Shown: in pieces, positions 8,570 to 17,393 of the stretch
Layout of the letters: the number at the start of each line of letters is the position of its first letter
Numbering within the stretch: position 1 is the first letter of the stretch
Source: Wenxinia marina DSM 24838
GTDB lineage: Bacteria; Pseudomonadota; Alphaproteobacteria; Rhodobacterales; Rhodobacteraceae
Direction of reading: 5' to 3'
Length of the DNA: 64,000 nt
Assembly: GCF_000379485.1 (NCBI RefSeq)
Contig: NZ_KB902280.1
Span: 1 to 64,000 of the forward strand
Translations under genes and position numbers: made by a program
The notes under the pieces: model-generated
Seen by the model: the letters and a program-made list of their open reading frames with translations, nothing else
The model's database searches: none
Told to the model about the DNA's origin: nothing

Positions 8570-9419
8570 CCCGGTCACCCTCTACGAGGTCGGTCCCCGG
8601 GACGGGCTGCAGAACGAGAAGGCGCAGATCGCGACGGCGGACAAGGTGCGGCTGGTCGACCTCCTGAGCGCCGCCTGCTTTCGCAAGATCGAGGTGACGA
8701 GCTTCGTCAGCCCCAGATGGGTGCCGCAGATGGCCGACGCGGCGGAGGTGATGGCCGGCATCCACCGCGCAAACGGCGTGACCTACGCCGTCCTGACGCC
8801 GAACCTGCGCGGTTTTGAGTCGGCGCTGGCCGCAGGCGCGGACGAGGTGGCGATCTTCGCCTCGGCCTCCGAGGGCTTCTCGATGGCCAACCTCAACTGC
8901 ACCATCGCCGAGAGCCTCGAGCGGTTCGCCCCCGTCGCCGCCGCGGCGAAGGACGCCGGCGTCCCCCTCCGCGGCTACGTCTCCTGCGTCACCGACTGCC
9001 CGTTCGACGGCCCCACCCCGCCCGCCTCGGTCGCCCGCGTCACGGCGGCGCTGCGCGATCTCGGCGCCTGCGAGGTCTCGCTCGGCGACACGATCGGCGC
9101 GGGCACCCCGGAAACGGTGGGCGCGATGCTGAACGCGGTGATGCAGGAGCTGCCGCCCGGCCACCTCGCCGGGCATTTCCACGACACGGGCGGGCGGGCG
9201 CTGGAGAACATCGAGGTCTGCCTCGCCGCCGGCCTGCGCACGTTCGACTCCGCCGTCGGCGGCCTCGGCGGTTGCCCCTACGCGCCGGGCGCCGAGGGGA
9301 ACGTCGCGACGGAGGCGGTGGCGGACCTGATGGACCGCCTCGGCCACCCGACCGGCATAGACCGCGCGCGCCTGTCCGAGGCGGCGGACTTCGCCCGCAC
9401 CCTGAGGAGCCCGCGATGA
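8562..9419 (+). CDS. mvaB: hydroxymethylglutaryl-CoA lyase
   Basis: A 285-residue TIM-barrel lyase splitting HMG-CoA into acetyl-CoA and acetoacetate, the last step of leucine breakdown. It shows the N-terminal EVGPRDGLQNE motif, HFHDTGG near residues 205-211 (metal-binding histidines) and the signature GGLGGCPYAPGA, whose Cys238 is the active-site cysteine of the family. The length is typical. It overlaps mccA by 8 bases and the next gene by ATGA, so mccA, lyase and hydratase form one coupled unit. Confidence 0.94.
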   Translation: MADPVTLYEVGPRDGLQNEKAQIATADKVRLVDLLSAACFRKIEVTSFVSPRWVPQMADAAEVMAGIHRANGVTYAVLTPNLRGFESALAAGADEVAIFASASEGFSMANLNCTIAESLERFAPVAAAAKDAGVPLRGYVSCVTDCPFDGPTPPASVARVTAALRDLGACEVSLGDTIGAGTPETVGAMLNAVMQELPPGHLAGHFHDTGGRALENIEVCLAAGLRTFDSAVGGLGGCPYAPGAEGNVATEAVADLMDRLGHPTGIDRARLSEAADFARTLRSPR

Positions 9420-10195
9420 CCGACACGTTGACCACTGAGATCGACGGCCAAGGCGTCGCGACGGTCACCCTGAACCTGCCGGACAGCCGCAACGCCCTTT
9501 CGGGCGCGATGATCGGCGAGTTGACCGAGGCGGCGGAGCATCTGGGCGCCGACCCGTCCATCCGCGCCGTCGTGCTGCGTGGCGCCGGCAAGGTCTTCTG
9601 CGCCGGCGGCGACCTCACCTGGATGAAGGCGCAGATCGCCGCCACCCGGGCAGAACGGATCGCCGAGGCGACGCGGCTCGCGGACATGTTCGGCCGCCTG
9701 AACGAGATGCCCAAGCCGCTGATCGTGCGCATCCACGGCGGCGCCTTCGGCGGCGGCGTCGGGCTGGCCTGCGTCGCCGACGTGGCGGTGGCGGCGGAAG
9801 GCACGACGTTCGGCCTGACCGAGACGAAGCTGGGCCTGATCCCGGCGACGATCTCGCCTTACGTGATCGCGCGGATGGGCGAGGGGCGGGCGCGGCAGGT
9901 CTTCATGTCCTCGCGCACCTTCGACGCGGACGAGGCGGTGCGCCTCGGCATCGTCGCACGCGTCGTGCCGGAGCCGGAGTTGGACGACGCCGTGCGGGCG
10001 GAGGTGGAGCCGTTCCTGCACGTCGCCCCCGGCGCCGTCGCCGCCTCGAAGCGGCTCGCCCGAGAGCTGGGGCCGCGGATCGACGCACAGGTCGTCGCCG
10101 CGACGATCCTGCGCCTTGCCGACACCTGGGAGGGCGATGAGGCCGCGCACGGGATCGACGCCTTCCTGTCCCGGACGAAGCCCCGCTGGGCCTGA
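9416..10195 (+). CDS. liuC: enoyl-CoA hydratase, probably methylglutaconyl-CoA hydratase
   Basis: A 259-residue crotonase-fold enzyme. Visible are the first oxyanion-hole segment (FCAGGDLTWMK), the second (HGGAFGGGVGLACVAD) and the ETKLGLIPATISPYV segment, whose glutamate corresponds to a catalytic residue of the family. Its place as the last gene of the liu/mcc cluster, overlapping the HMG-CoA lyase stop codon, indicates hydration of 3-methylglutaconyl-CoA to HMG-CoA; this substrate is inferred from context. It is convergent with the small gene at 10206. Confidence 0.9.
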   Translation: MTDTLTTEIDGQGVATVTLNLPDSRNALSGAMIGELTEAAEHLGADPSIRAVVLRGAGKVFCAGGDLTWMKAQIAATRAERIAEATRLADMFGRLNEMPKPLIVRIHGGAFGGGVGLACVADVAVAAEGTTFGLTETKLGLIPATISPYVIARMGEGRARQVFMSSRTFDADEAVRLGIVARVVPEPELDDAVRAEVEPFLHVAPGAVAASKRLARELGPRIDAQVVAATILRLADTWEGDEAAHGIDAFLSRTKPRWA

Positions 10196-10205
10196 TCGGC
10201 GCGGG

Positions 10206-10514
10206 TCAGCCGCGCAGCACCAGGACCAGCACCACCAGCACGGCGAGCCCCAGCACGATCCACACCCAGGCCGGCGTCTCTCCGTACCCGCCTGAATATC
10301 CGTGATCGTCGCTCCAGCTGCGGTTGCTGCTCCACGCGCGGTCCCGCTCGGTCCGGTCGCGGCTGCGTCGGCCGAGGAAGCCTGCGCCGGAGCCGAAGCT
10401 GCCGCCGCCCGAGGACCGGCCCCGGAACGAGCTTCCGCGCGAGGACGAGGCCCGAGAGACCGACTTCCCGAAGCCGCCGCGCAAGCCCGACGACGATTTG
10501 CGGCTGCCCTTCAT
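10206..10514 (-). CDS. Ser/Gly/Arg-rich protein with C-terminal membrane helix
   Basis: A 102-residue protein in two parts: residues 1-75 are low-complexity, positively charged and rich in Ser, Gly and Arg (RGSSFRGRSSGGGSFGSG), and the C-terminus is one hydrophobic helix (WVWIVLGLAVLVVLVLVL) ending RG. This looks like a tail-anchored protein with a disordered cytoplasmic head. A very good ribosome site (GGGAGGG) precedes the ATG, the main reason to accept it. No family is recognised. It faces liuC with a 10-base gap. Confidence 0.6.
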   Translation of the reverse strand: MKGSRKSSSGLRGGFGKSVSRASSSRGSSFRGRSSGGGSFGSGAGFLGRRSRDRTERDRAWSSNRSWSDDHGYSGGYGETPAWVWIVLGLAVLVVLVLVLRG

Positions 10515-10586
10515 GGCTCACCCTCCCGGTTCCCGCGCGAACGATAGCACGGACGTGCCCGCCGCCGAAGGTGCGAGAGCCCCGCC

Positions 10587-10615
10587 TTGCCTTCCCGCGC
10601 CCCCGCCCCTAGCAT
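10587..10615 (+). promoter_or_regulatory. promoter of the glycine cleavage operon
   Basis: TTGCCT (10587-10592), a 17-base spacer and TAGCAT (10610-10615). Transcription would begin near 10622, right at the start of the glycine riboswitch. The same TTGnnn-N17-TAGnnn form recurs before other genes here. Confidence 0.6.
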
Positions 10616-10620
10616 CCCGG

Positions 10621-10785
10621 GACGTGCGGACGGGAGAATCCGGCTCATGCCGGTGCCGAAGGAGCAATCGCCCCGGAAACTCTCAGGCCGAAGGACCGGC
10701 CGCGCGACAGACTCTGGAGAGAGGCCCGCAAGACGGGTCCGCCGAAGGGATAGCGATCTCAGGCGAAAGGACAGAGGGGCACCGA
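10621..10785 (+). promoter_or_regulatory. tandem glycine riboswitch
   Basis: Two consecutive glycine aptamers. The first (about 10628-10702) has GACGGGAGAATCC, then GCCGAAGGAGCAA and CTCTCAGGCCGAAGGAC. The second (about 10706-10780) has CTGGAGAGAGGCC, GCCGAAGGGATAGCGATCTC and AGGCGAAAGGACAGAGG. These are the conserved core motifs of glycine riboswitches, including the short linker between aptamers. The gcvT start follows 48 bases later. In this family glycine binding normally switches on the glycine cleavage genes. Confidence 0.93.
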
Positions 10786-10832
10786 GGGTCCGCCGATGCG
10801 CGGGCCGGTGGAGCCATGGACGGGGGACTTGC

Positions 10833-11948
10833 ATGACCGACCTCAAGCGGACGCCGCTCTTCTCGCTGCACGAGGAGCGGGGCGCACGCATAGTGCCCTT
10901 CTCCGGCTGGGAGATGCCGGTCCAGTACGCCCCCGGCGTGATGAAGGAGCACCAGCACACCCGCGCCGCCGCCGGCCTGTTCGACGTCAGCCACATGGGC
11001 CAGGTGATCCTGCGCGGGGACGGCGCAGCCGAGGCGCTGGAGGCGCTGGTGCCGGTGGACGTGGTCGGGCTGGCAGAGGGGCGGCAGCGCTATGCGCTGT
11101 TCACGAACGACGACGGCGGCATCCTCGACGACCTGATGGTGGCGAACCGCGGCGACCACCTGCTGCTGGTCGTCAACGCCGCCCGGGCGGAGCACGACAT
11201 CGCCCACCTGCGCGCCGGCCTGCCGGACGCGGTGGAGGTCGAGCCGGTGGAGGACCGCGCCTTGATCGCCCTGCAGGGGCCGGCGGCGGAGCTGGCGCTG
11301 TCGGGCCTGCTGCCCGGCGTGACCGCAATGCGCTTCATGGACGTGGCCACGCTGCCCTGGGTCGGCGCGTCGCTCTGGGTCTCGCGGTCGGGCTATACCG
11401 GCGAGGACGGGTTCGAGATCTCCGTGCCCGCCGCGCGCGCCGAGAGCTTCGCCAAGGCGCTGCTGGCCGACCCCTCGGTGCAGCCCATCGGCCTCGGCGC
11501 CCGCGATTCGCTGCGGCTGGAGGCGGGGCTCTGCCTCTACGGCCACGACATCGACGAGACGACGACGCCGGTCGAGGCCGGCCTCGGCTGGGCGATCCAG
11601 AAGGTCCGTCGCACCGGCGGCGACCGCGCCGGCGGCTTCCCCGGCGCCGACACGATCCTCGCCCAGCTGGCCGACGGTGCCCCCCGCGCCCGCGTCGGCC
11701 TGCGCCCCGACGGGCGACAGCCGATGCGCGAGGGGACGGAGCTCTTCGCCGCCGACACCGGCGGAGAGGCCGTCGGCCGCGTCACCTCCGGCGGCTTCGG
11801 CCCCACGATCGAGGCGCCCGTCGCGATGGGCTACGTCCCCGCCGATCACGCCACCCCCGGCACCCGCCTCTGGGGCGAGGTCCGCGGCAGGCGTCAGCCC
11901 GCGACCGTCGCCCCCCTCCCCTTCGTCCCCGCCACCTTCAAGCGCTGA
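10833..11948 (+). CDS. gcvT: glycine cleavage system T protein (aminomethyltransferase)
   Basis: A 371-residue aminomethyltransferase that takes the aminomethyl group from lipoyl-H protein and transfers the one-carbon unit to tetrahydrofolate, releasing ammonia. Characteristic segments are FSGWEMPVQYAPGVMKEH near residues 23-40, LFDVSHMGQ near 49-57, SRSGYTGEDGFEI near 185, and a C-terminal GEAVGRVTSGGFGPTI. The ATG at 10833 follows a GGGGGA ribosome site and the tandem glycine riboswitch. It is first in a gcvT-gcvH-gcvP operon. Confidence 0.95.
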   Translation: MTDLKRTPLFSLHEERGARIVPFSGWEMPVQYAPGVMKEHQHTRAAAGLFDVSHMGQVILRGDGAAEALEALVPVDVVGLAEGRQRYALFTNDDGGILDDLMVANRGDHLLLVVNAARAEHDIAHLRAGLPDAVEVEPVEDRALIALQGPAAELALSGLLPGVTAMRFMDVATLPWVGASLWVSRSGYTGEDGFEISVPAARAESFAKALLADPSVQPIGLGARDSLRLEAGLCLYGHDIDETTTPVEAGLGWAIQKVRRTGGDRAGGFPGADTILAQLADGAPRARVGLRPDGRQPMREGTELFAADTGGEAVGRVTSGGFGPTIEAPVAMGYVPADHATPGTRLWGEVRGRRQPATVAPLPFVPATFKR

Positions 11949-11957
11949 GATAGCCCC

Positions 11958-12320
11958 ATGCTGAAATACACCGAAGACCACGAATGGCTGCGCCTCGACG
12001 GCGACACCGTCACCGTCGGCATCACCGAACACGCCGCGACCCAGCTCGGCGACCTCGTCTTCGTCGAACTGCCCGAGGTCGGACGCACGGTCAGCAAGGG
12101 CGAGGAATGCGCCGTGATCGAGAGCGTGAAGGCGGCGAGCGACATCGTCGCCCCTCTCGACGGCGAGATCACCGAGGTGAACGACGCCATCGTCGACGAT
12201 CCGGCCAAGGTGAACGCCGACCCGGCCGGCGAGGGCTGGTTCTTCAGGATGAAGATCGCCGACGCCTCCGCCCTCGACGGCTTCATGGACGAGGACGCCT
12301 ACAAGGCCCACGCCGGCTGA
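11958..12320 (+). CDS. gcvH: glycine cleavage system H protein
   Basis: A 120-residue lipoyl carrier shuttling the methylamine group between P, T and L proteins. It starts YTEDHEWLR and holds the lipoylation motif [11 protein letters not shown], where Lys58 is the lipoylated residue. The length and the acidic C-terminus are typical. It lies 9 bases after gcvT. Two strong hairpins separate it from gcvP. Confidence 0.96.
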   Translation: MLKYTEDHEWLRLDGDTVTVGITEHAATQLGDLVFVELPEVGRTVSKGEECAVIESVKAASDIVAPLDGEITEVNDAIVDDPAKVNADPAGEGWFFRMKIADASALDGFMDEDAYKAHAG

Positions 12321-12326
12321 TCGCCC

Positions 12327-12350
12327 CACGATTTCCGCGCGGAAATCGTG
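12327..12350. repeat. perfect 24-base palindrome between gcvH and gcvP
   Basis: A perfect inverted repeat centred on GCGC (arms CACGATTTCCGC and its complement). As RNA it makes a 12-bp stem with no unpaired loop, or a 10-bp stem with a four-base loop. It starts 6 bases after the gcvH stop codon and has no T-run, so a simple intrinsic terminator is unlikely. Confidence 0.8.
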
Positions 12351-12351
12351 C

Positions 12352-12373
12352 ACGGAAACCGCGCGGTTTCCGT
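12352..12373. repeat. perfect 22-base palindrome between gcvH and gcvP
   Basis: A second perfect palindrome (arms ACGGAAACCGC and its complement), one base after the previous one and similar in design. It ends 19 bases before the gcvP start. The pair may tune gcvP expression or stabilise the upstream mRNA; that is inference. Confidence 0.8.
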
Positions 12374-12392
12374 TTCCCATCGGAGACCCTCG

Positions 12393-15242
12393 ATGACCTT
12401 CGAACCCACGGACTACCTGCCCTACGACTTCGCCAACCGCCGCCACATCGGCCCCTCGCCCGAGGAGATGGCCGAGATGCTGAAGGTCGTCGGCGCCGAC
12501 AGCCTGGACGCCCTGATCGAGGACACGGTGCCGAAGGCGATCCGCGCCGAGACCGCGCTCGACTTCGGCAAGCCGATGTCCGAGCGCGAGCTCCTGCATC
12601 ACATGCGCGAGGTGGCGAAGAAGAACAAAGTCCTGCGCTCGCTGATCGGGATGGGCTACCACGGCACGGTCACGCCGCCGGCGATCCAGCGCAACATCCT
12701 GGAAAACCCCGCCTGGTACACCGCCTACACGCCTTACCAGCCCGAGATCAGCCAGGGCCGGCTCGAGGGCCTGCTGAACTTCCAGACGATGGTGTCCGAC
12801 CTGACCGGCCTGCCGGTCGCCAACGCCTCGCTGCTGGACGAGGCGACGGCCTGCGCCGAGGCGATGACGATGGCGCAGCGCGTGGCGAAGTCCAAGGCGC
12901 GGGCGTTCTTCGTCGACCGCGACTGCCACCCGCAGAACATCGCAGTGGTGAAGACCCGCGCCGCACCGCTGGGGATCGAGGTGATCGTCGGCAACCCGGC
13001 GAAGCTGGAGGCGGATCAGGTCTTCGGCGCCCTCTTCCAGTATCCCGGCACCTACGGCCACGTCACCGACTTCACCGACGCCATCTCCGCCCTGCACGCC
13101 GCCGGTGCGGTCGCCGTCGTCTCGGCCGACCCGCTCGCCCTGACGCTGCTCAAGGAGCCGGGCGCGATGGGCGCCGACATCGCCGTGGGCAGCACCCAGC
13201 GCTTCGGAGTGCCGATGGGCTACGGCGGGCCGCACGCCGCCTACATGGCCTGCAAGGACGAGATGAAGCGCGGCATGCCCGGCCGCCTCGTCGGCGTCTC
13301 CGTCGACGCCCGCGGCAACCGCGCCTACCGCCTCGCCCTGCAGACGCGCGAGCAGCATATCCGGCGCGAGAAGGCGACCTCGAACGTCTGCACCGCGCAG
13401 GCGCTGCTGGCGGTCATGGCGTCGATGTACGCCGTCTTCCACGGGCCGAAGGGCCTCAAGGCCATCGCCCAGCGCATCCACCGCAAGACCGTGCGGCTTG
13501 CCGAGGGGCTGGAGGCGGCGGGGTTCAAGGTCGATCCGAAGCACTTCTTTGACACGGTGACGGTGGACGTCGGGCCATTGCAGGCGGCGGTGCTCAAGAG
13601 CGCCCGCGACGAGGGGATCAACCTGCGCCCCGTCGGCGAGAGCCGCGTGGGCATCACGCTGGACGAGACGACGCGCCCGGCGACGATCGAGGGCGTCTGG
13701 CGCGCCTTCGGCCACTTCAAGCCGGACGACGACTTCACCCCGCGCTACCGCCTGCCGGACGACATGATCCGGCAGACGGACTACCTCACGCACCCGATCT
13801 TCCACATGAACCGAGCCGAGACCGAGATGATGCGCTACATGCGCCGCCTCGCCGACCGCGACCTCGCGCTCGACCGGGCGATGATCCCGCTCGGCTCCTG
13901 CACGATGAAGCTGAACTCCGCAGCCGAAATGATGCCCGTCACCTGGCCCGAGTTCGGCGACCTGCACCCCTACTGCCCCGCCGACCAGGCGCAGGGCTAC
14001 GCCGAGCTGATCGAGGACCTGTCGGCCAAGCTCTGCACGATCACCGGCTACGACGCCTTGTCGATGCAGCCGAACTCCGGCGCGCAGGGCGAGTATGCGG
14101 GCCTCCTGACCATCGCGGAATACCAGCGCGCGAACGGCGAGGGGCACCGCGACGTCTGCCTGATCCCGGTGAACGCCCACGGCACCAACCCCGCCTCGGC
14201 GCAGATGGTCGGCTGGAAGGTCGTCCCCGTGAAGTGCGACGAGAAGGGCTCCATCGACCTCGCCGACTTCGAGGCGAAGGCGACGCAGCACGCGGCCAAC
14301 CTCGCGGCGGTGATGATCACCTATCCGAGCACGCACGGCGTGTTCGAGGAGACGGTCCGGGACGTTTGCCGCATCGCCCACGAGAACGGCGGGCAGGTCT
14401 ACATCGACGGCGCCAACATGAACGCGATGGTCGGACTGAGCCGGCCCGGCGACCTCGGCGGCGACGTCAGCCACCTGAACCTGCACAAGACGTTCTGCAT
14501 CCCGCATGGCGGCGGCGGTCCCGGCATGGGGCCGATCGGCGTCAAGGCGCACCTCGCGCCGCACCTGCCGCGGAACCCCATCGCGGCGGAGGGCGCCGGC
14601 CCGGTCTCGGCCGCACCCTTCGGCTCGCCCTCGATCCTGCCGATCTCCTGGGCCTACACGCTGATGATGGGCGGCGAGGGGCTGACGCAGGCGACGCGGG
14701 TCGCGATCCTGAACGCGAACTACATCGCCGACCGGCTGAAGGACGCCTTCCCCGTCCTCTACCGCGGCCGCACCGGCCGGGTCGCGCACGAATGCATCCT
14801 CGACGTCCGCCCGTTCGAGAAGTCGGCCGGCGTGACGGTGGAGGACATCGCCAAGCGCCTGATCGACGCCGGCTTCCACGCGCCGACGATGAGCTGGCCG
14901 GTGGCGGGGACGCTGATGGTGGAGCCGACGGAGAGCGAGACGAAGGCCGAGCTCGACCGCTTCTGCGACGCCATGCTGGCGATCCGCGAGGAGATCCGCG
15001 CGATCGAGGACGGCACGCTGGACGCCGCGAACAACCCGCTGAAGAACGCGCCCCACACGGTCGAGGACCTCGTGGGCGAGTGGGACCGGCCCTACAGCCG
15101 CGAGGCCGGCTGCTTCCCGCCCGGCGCGTTCCGTGTGGACAAGTACTGGCCGCCGGTGAACCGTGTCGACAACGCCTACGGCGACCGGCACTTCATCTGC
15201 ACCTGCCCGCCGATGGAAGAGTACGCGGAGGCCGCGGAATGA
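12393..15242 (+). CDS. gcvP: glycine dehydrogenase (decarboxylating), P protein
   Basis: A 949-residue single-chain P protein of the type in which the two halves are fused. It decarboxylates glycine with PLP and loads the aminomethyl group onto lipoyl-H. The N-terminal half carries [14 protein letters not shown] and [19 protein letters not shown], and the C-terminal half carries [20 protein letters not shown], where Lys699 is the expected PLP Schiff-base lysine. The ATG at 12393 gives the usual N-terminus; the frame is open upstream only through the hairpins. It overlaps the next gene by ATGA. Confidence 0.96.
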   Translation: MTFEPTDYLPYDFANRRHIGPSPEEMAEMLKVVGADSLDALIEDTVPKAIRAETALDFGKPMSERELLHHMREVAKKNKVLRSLIGMGYHGTVTPPAIQRNILENPAWYTAYTPYQPEISQGRLEGLLNFQTMVSDLTGLPVANASLLDEATACAEAMTMAQRVAKSKARAFFVDRDCHPQNIAVVKTRAAPLGIEVIVGNPAKLEADQVFGALFQYPGTYGHVTDFTDAISALHAAGAVAVVSADPLALTLLKEPGAMGADIAVGSTQRFGVPMGYGGPHAAYMACKDEMKRGMPGRLVGVSVDARGNRAYRLALQTREQHIRREKATSNVCTAQALLAVMASMYAVFHGPKGLKAIAQRIHRKTVRLAEGLEAAGFKVDPKHFFDTVTVDVGPLQAAVLKSARDEGINLRPVGESRVGITLDETTRPATIEGVWRAFGHFKPDDDFTPRYRLPDDMIRQTDYLTHPIFHMNRAETEMMRYMRRLADRDLALDRAMIPLGSCTMKLNSAAEMMPVTWPEFGDLHPYCPADQAQGYAELIEDLSAKLCTITGYDALSMQPNSGAQGEYAGLLTIAEYQRANGEGHRDVCLIPVNAHGTNPASAQMVGWKVVPVKCDEKGSIDLADFEAKATQHAANLAAVMITYPSTHGVFEETVRDVCRIAHENGGQVYIDGANMNAMVGLSRPGDLGGDVSHLNLHKTFCIPHGGGGPGMGPIGVKAHLAPHLPRNPIAAEGAGPVSAAPFGSPSILPISWAYTLMMGGEGLTQATRVAILNANYIADRLKDAFPVLYRGRTGRVAHECILDVRPFEKSAGVTVEDIAKRLIDAGFHAPTMSWPVAGTLMVEPTESETKAELDRFCDAMLAIREEIRAIEDGTLDAANNPLKNAPHTVEDLVGEWDRPYSREAGCFPPGAFRVDKYWPPVNRVDNAYGDRHFICTCPPMEEYAEAAE

Positions 15243-15643
15243 GCGCGTTCGACGAGGACCTGTTCCTGAAGGGGCTGGAGCAGCGCAAGGCGACGCTCGG
15301 CCCCGACTACGTGCAGCGCAGCATGGACGGCGCCGATGCCTTCACCCGGCCGTGGCAGGAGGCGATGACCGCCTGGTGCTGGGGCTTCGGCTGGGGCGAC
15401 GAGGCGCTGCCGCCGAAGACGCGGAGCCTGATGAACCTGTCGATGCTGGCGGCGCTCGGCCGGATGACGGAGTGGGAGCTGCACCTGCGCGGCGCCCTCC
15501 GCAACGGCGTGACGGCCGAGGAGGTGCGCGCGGCGATCCATGCGGTCGGCATCTACTGCGGCGTGCCGATGGCGCTGGAGTGCTTCCGCGTGGCGCGGAG
15601 GGTGCTGGAAGAGGAAGGGCTGCTGCCGCTGGACGAGGGGTGA
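15239..15643 (+). CDS. carboxymuconolactone decarboxylase family protein (PcaC-like)
   Basis: A 134-residue protein of the carboxymuconolactone decarboxylase/AhpD fold, matching in length and pattern single-domain PcaC ([35 protein letters not shown], given here only as its span at about residues 58-92, then [14 protein letters not shown]). The CxxC pair of AhpD-type peroxidases is absent, which favours a decarboxylase or an uncharacterised function. It is translationally coupled to gcvP (ATGA), an unexpected setting. The protocatechuate dioxygenase genes lie about 39 kb away in this window. Confidence 0.82.
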   Translation: MSAFDEDLFLKGLEQRKATLGPDYVQRSMDGADAFTRPWQEAMTAWCWGFGWGDEALPPKTRSLMNLSMLAALGRMTEWELHLRGALRNGVTAEEVRAAIHAVGIYCGVPMALECFRVARRVLEEEGLLPLDEG

Positions 15644-15662
15644 GCCCGGATCGGAGGGCAAA

Positions 15663-15690
15663 CCCGCCCCGGCCCTGAGCCGGGGCCTCT
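15663..15690. repeat. GGCC-type palindromic repeat (family R1)
   Basis: CCCCGGCCCTGAGCCGGGGC followed by CTCT; the first of three copies in the 285-base gap between the PcaC-like gene and the FAD dehydrogenase. Confidence 0.8.
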
Positions 15691-15716
15691 CGCCGCAGAG
15701 CGCCGGGCTTGCCGCG

Positions 15717-15745
15717 CGAGGTCCCGGCTCAGGGCCGGGACGGGA
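15717..15745. repeat. GGCC-type palindromic repeat (family R1), inverted
   Basis: CGAGGTCCCGGCTCAGGGCC continuing GGGACGGG: an R1 copy in the opposite orientation, 27 bases after the previous one. Confidence 0.75.
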
Positions 15746-15777
15746 TCTTTTGCAAAGCAACCTCGCCCTCCCGTCCA

Positions 15778-15808
15778 CCCCGCCCCGGCCCTGAGCCGGG
15801 GCCTCTCG
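15778..15808. repeat. GGCC-type palindromic repeat (family R1)
   Basis: Its core of more than 25 bases, including the CTCTCGCCG that follows, is identical to the copy at 15663. The rest of the gap (15809-15912) shows no other feature. Confidence 0.8.
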
Positions 15809-15928
15809 CCGCCCGAGGAACCTCCCGTGCCCCACGAGCATCCTTCGGGCCCGGCGTAGGCGCACCGCCCCCCGCCCTTCCCCTCTCTCCGCGCAGGGCT
15901 TAGCAACGTCCGCGAGGGAGGACCGCCC

Positions 15929-17356
15929 ATGCCGCGTGACGAGCAACTGCCCCGCAACGAGGACGGCATCGCCGCCGTGCTCGGCCTCCTGCGCCAGCGC
16001 CTCGGCGACCGGTTCCAGACCGGCGAGGCGGTGCGGCAGCAGCACGGCCACACCACCACGTGGCTTCCGACGCAGGCGCCCGACGGCGTCGCCTTCCCCC
16101 GCTCCACCGACGAGGTGTCGCAGATCGTCGCCACCTGCGCCGAGCACCGCGTGCCGGTCGTCGCCTTCGGCACCGGCACCTCGCTGGAGGGGCACGTGAA
16201 CGCCCCCGCCGGCGGCATCTGCATCGACTTCCGCGAGATGAAGCGAATCGTCGCCGTCCACCCCGAGGACCTCGACGTCGTCATCCAGCCCGGCGTGACG
16301 CGGACCGAGCTGAACACGCACCTGCGCGACATGGGCCTGTTCTTTCCCATCGACCCCGGCGCCGACGCCTCCCTCGGCGGCATGGCCGCGACGCGGGCCT
16401 CGGGCACCAACGCCGTGCGCTACGGGACGATGAAGGACAACGTCATCGCGCTGGAGGCGGTGATGGCCGACGGCACGGTCATCCGCACCGCCAGCCGCGC
16501 CAGGAAGACCTCGGCCGGATACGACCTGACGCGCCTGCTCGTCGGCTCGGAAGGCACCCTCGGCCTCATCACCGAGCTGACGCTCCGCCTGCACGGCATC
16601 CCCGAGGCGATGTCGTCCGCCACCTGCTCGTTCCCCACCGTCGACGCCGCCTGCGAGGCGGTGATCGCGACGATCCAGATGGGCGTGCCGGTGGCGCGGA
16701 TCGAGCTGCTGGACCAGATGGCCGTGCGCGCCTGCAACGCCTATTCGCACCTCGACCTCCCCGAGACGCCGCTCCTGCTGCTGGAGTTCCACGGCAGCGC
16801 GGCGGGCGTCGCCGAGCAGGCCGAGACGTTCGGAGAGGTCGCCGCCGACGCCGGCGGCACCGGGTTCGCCTGGACCGCCTCGCCGGAGGAGCGGACGCGT
16901 CTGTGGCAGGCGCGGCACGACTTCTACTGGGCCGGCCTCGCGCTGCGCCCCGGCGCGAAGGGCCTGTCGACCGACGTCTGTGTGCCGATCTCGCGCCTGG
17001 CGGAGTGCGTCGGCGCGGCGCAGGACAAAGCGCGCGAGATGGACCTGCTCAGCTGCATCGTCGGGCATGTCGGCGACGGGAACTTCCACGTCATGCTGCT
17101 GGTCGATCCGGACGTCGCCGCCGACGTGCGCAAGGCGGACGACTACACCGCCTGGCTGGCGGAGCTCGCGATCTCTATGGACGGCACCTGCACCGGCGAG
17201 CACGGAATCGGCCAGGGCAAGCGCAAGTACCTGCGCAAGGAGCGGGGCGCGGCGGTGGACGTCATGGGGGCGGTCAAGGCGGCGCTGGACCCCGACGGCA
17301 TCCTGAATCCGGGGAAGATCCTGCCGCAGACACCAGAGACCCCGCCCCGGCCCTGA
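15929..17356 (+). CDS. FAD-linked D-lactate/glycolate-type dehydrogenase (D-lactate dehydrogenase, cytochrome type)
   Basis: A 475-residue FAD enzyme of the GlcD/Dld family with an N-terminal PCMH-type FAD domain (FGTGTSLEGHVNAPAGG near residues 84-100, DPGADASLGGMAATRASG near 144-161, LVGSEGTLGLITELTL near 202-217) and a C-terminal oxidase domain (GHVGDGNFHVMLLV and GTCTGEHGIGQGKRKYL). These are typical of cytochrome-linked D-lactate dehydrogenases; glycolate or another 2-hydroxy acid cannot be excluded. The ATG at 15929 follows GCGAGGGAGGA. It stands alone between two repeat-filled gaps. Confidence 0.85.
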   Translation: MPRDEQLPRNEDGIAAVLGLLRQRLGDRFQTGEAVRQQHGHTTTWLPTQAPDGVAFPRSTDEVSQIVATCAEHRVPVVAFGTGTSLEGHVNAPAGGICIDFREMKRIVAVHPEDLDVVIQPGVTRTELNTHLRDMGLFFPIDPGADASLGGMAATRASGTNAVRYGTMKDNVIALEAVMADGTVIRTASRARKTSAGYDLTRLLVGSEGTLGLITELTLRLHGIPEAMSSATCSFPTVDAACEAVIATIQMGVPVARIELLDQMAVRACNAYSHLDLPETPLLLLEFHGSAAGVAEQAETFGEVAADAGGTGFAWTASPEERTRLWQARHDFYWAGLALRPGAKGLSTDVCVPISRLAECVGAAQDKAREMDLLSCIVGHVGDGNFHVMLLVDPDVAADVRKADDYTAWLAELAISMDGTCTGEHGIGQGKRKYLRKERGAAVDVMGAVKAALDPDGILNPGKILPQTPETPPRP

Positions 17357-17367
17357 GCCGGGGCCCC
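17341..17367. repeat. GGCC-type palindromic repeat (family R1)
   Basis: CCCCGGCCCTGAGCCGGGGC, overlapping the last codons of the FAD dehydrogenase (which end in Pro-Pro-Arg-Pro because of the repeat). The repeat therefore supplies the gene's C-terminus. Confidence 0.75.
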
Positions 17368-17393
17368 GATCGGCAAAGGGCACATCGCTCCCG

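Noticed and set aside
10683-15191. A very long open frame on the minus strand opposite the gcv genes
   Set aside because: It mirrors gcvT-gcvH-gcvP codon periodicity, has a Val/Arg/His/Ala-rich antisense composition and no ribosome site. Long antisense frames are expected at this GC content.
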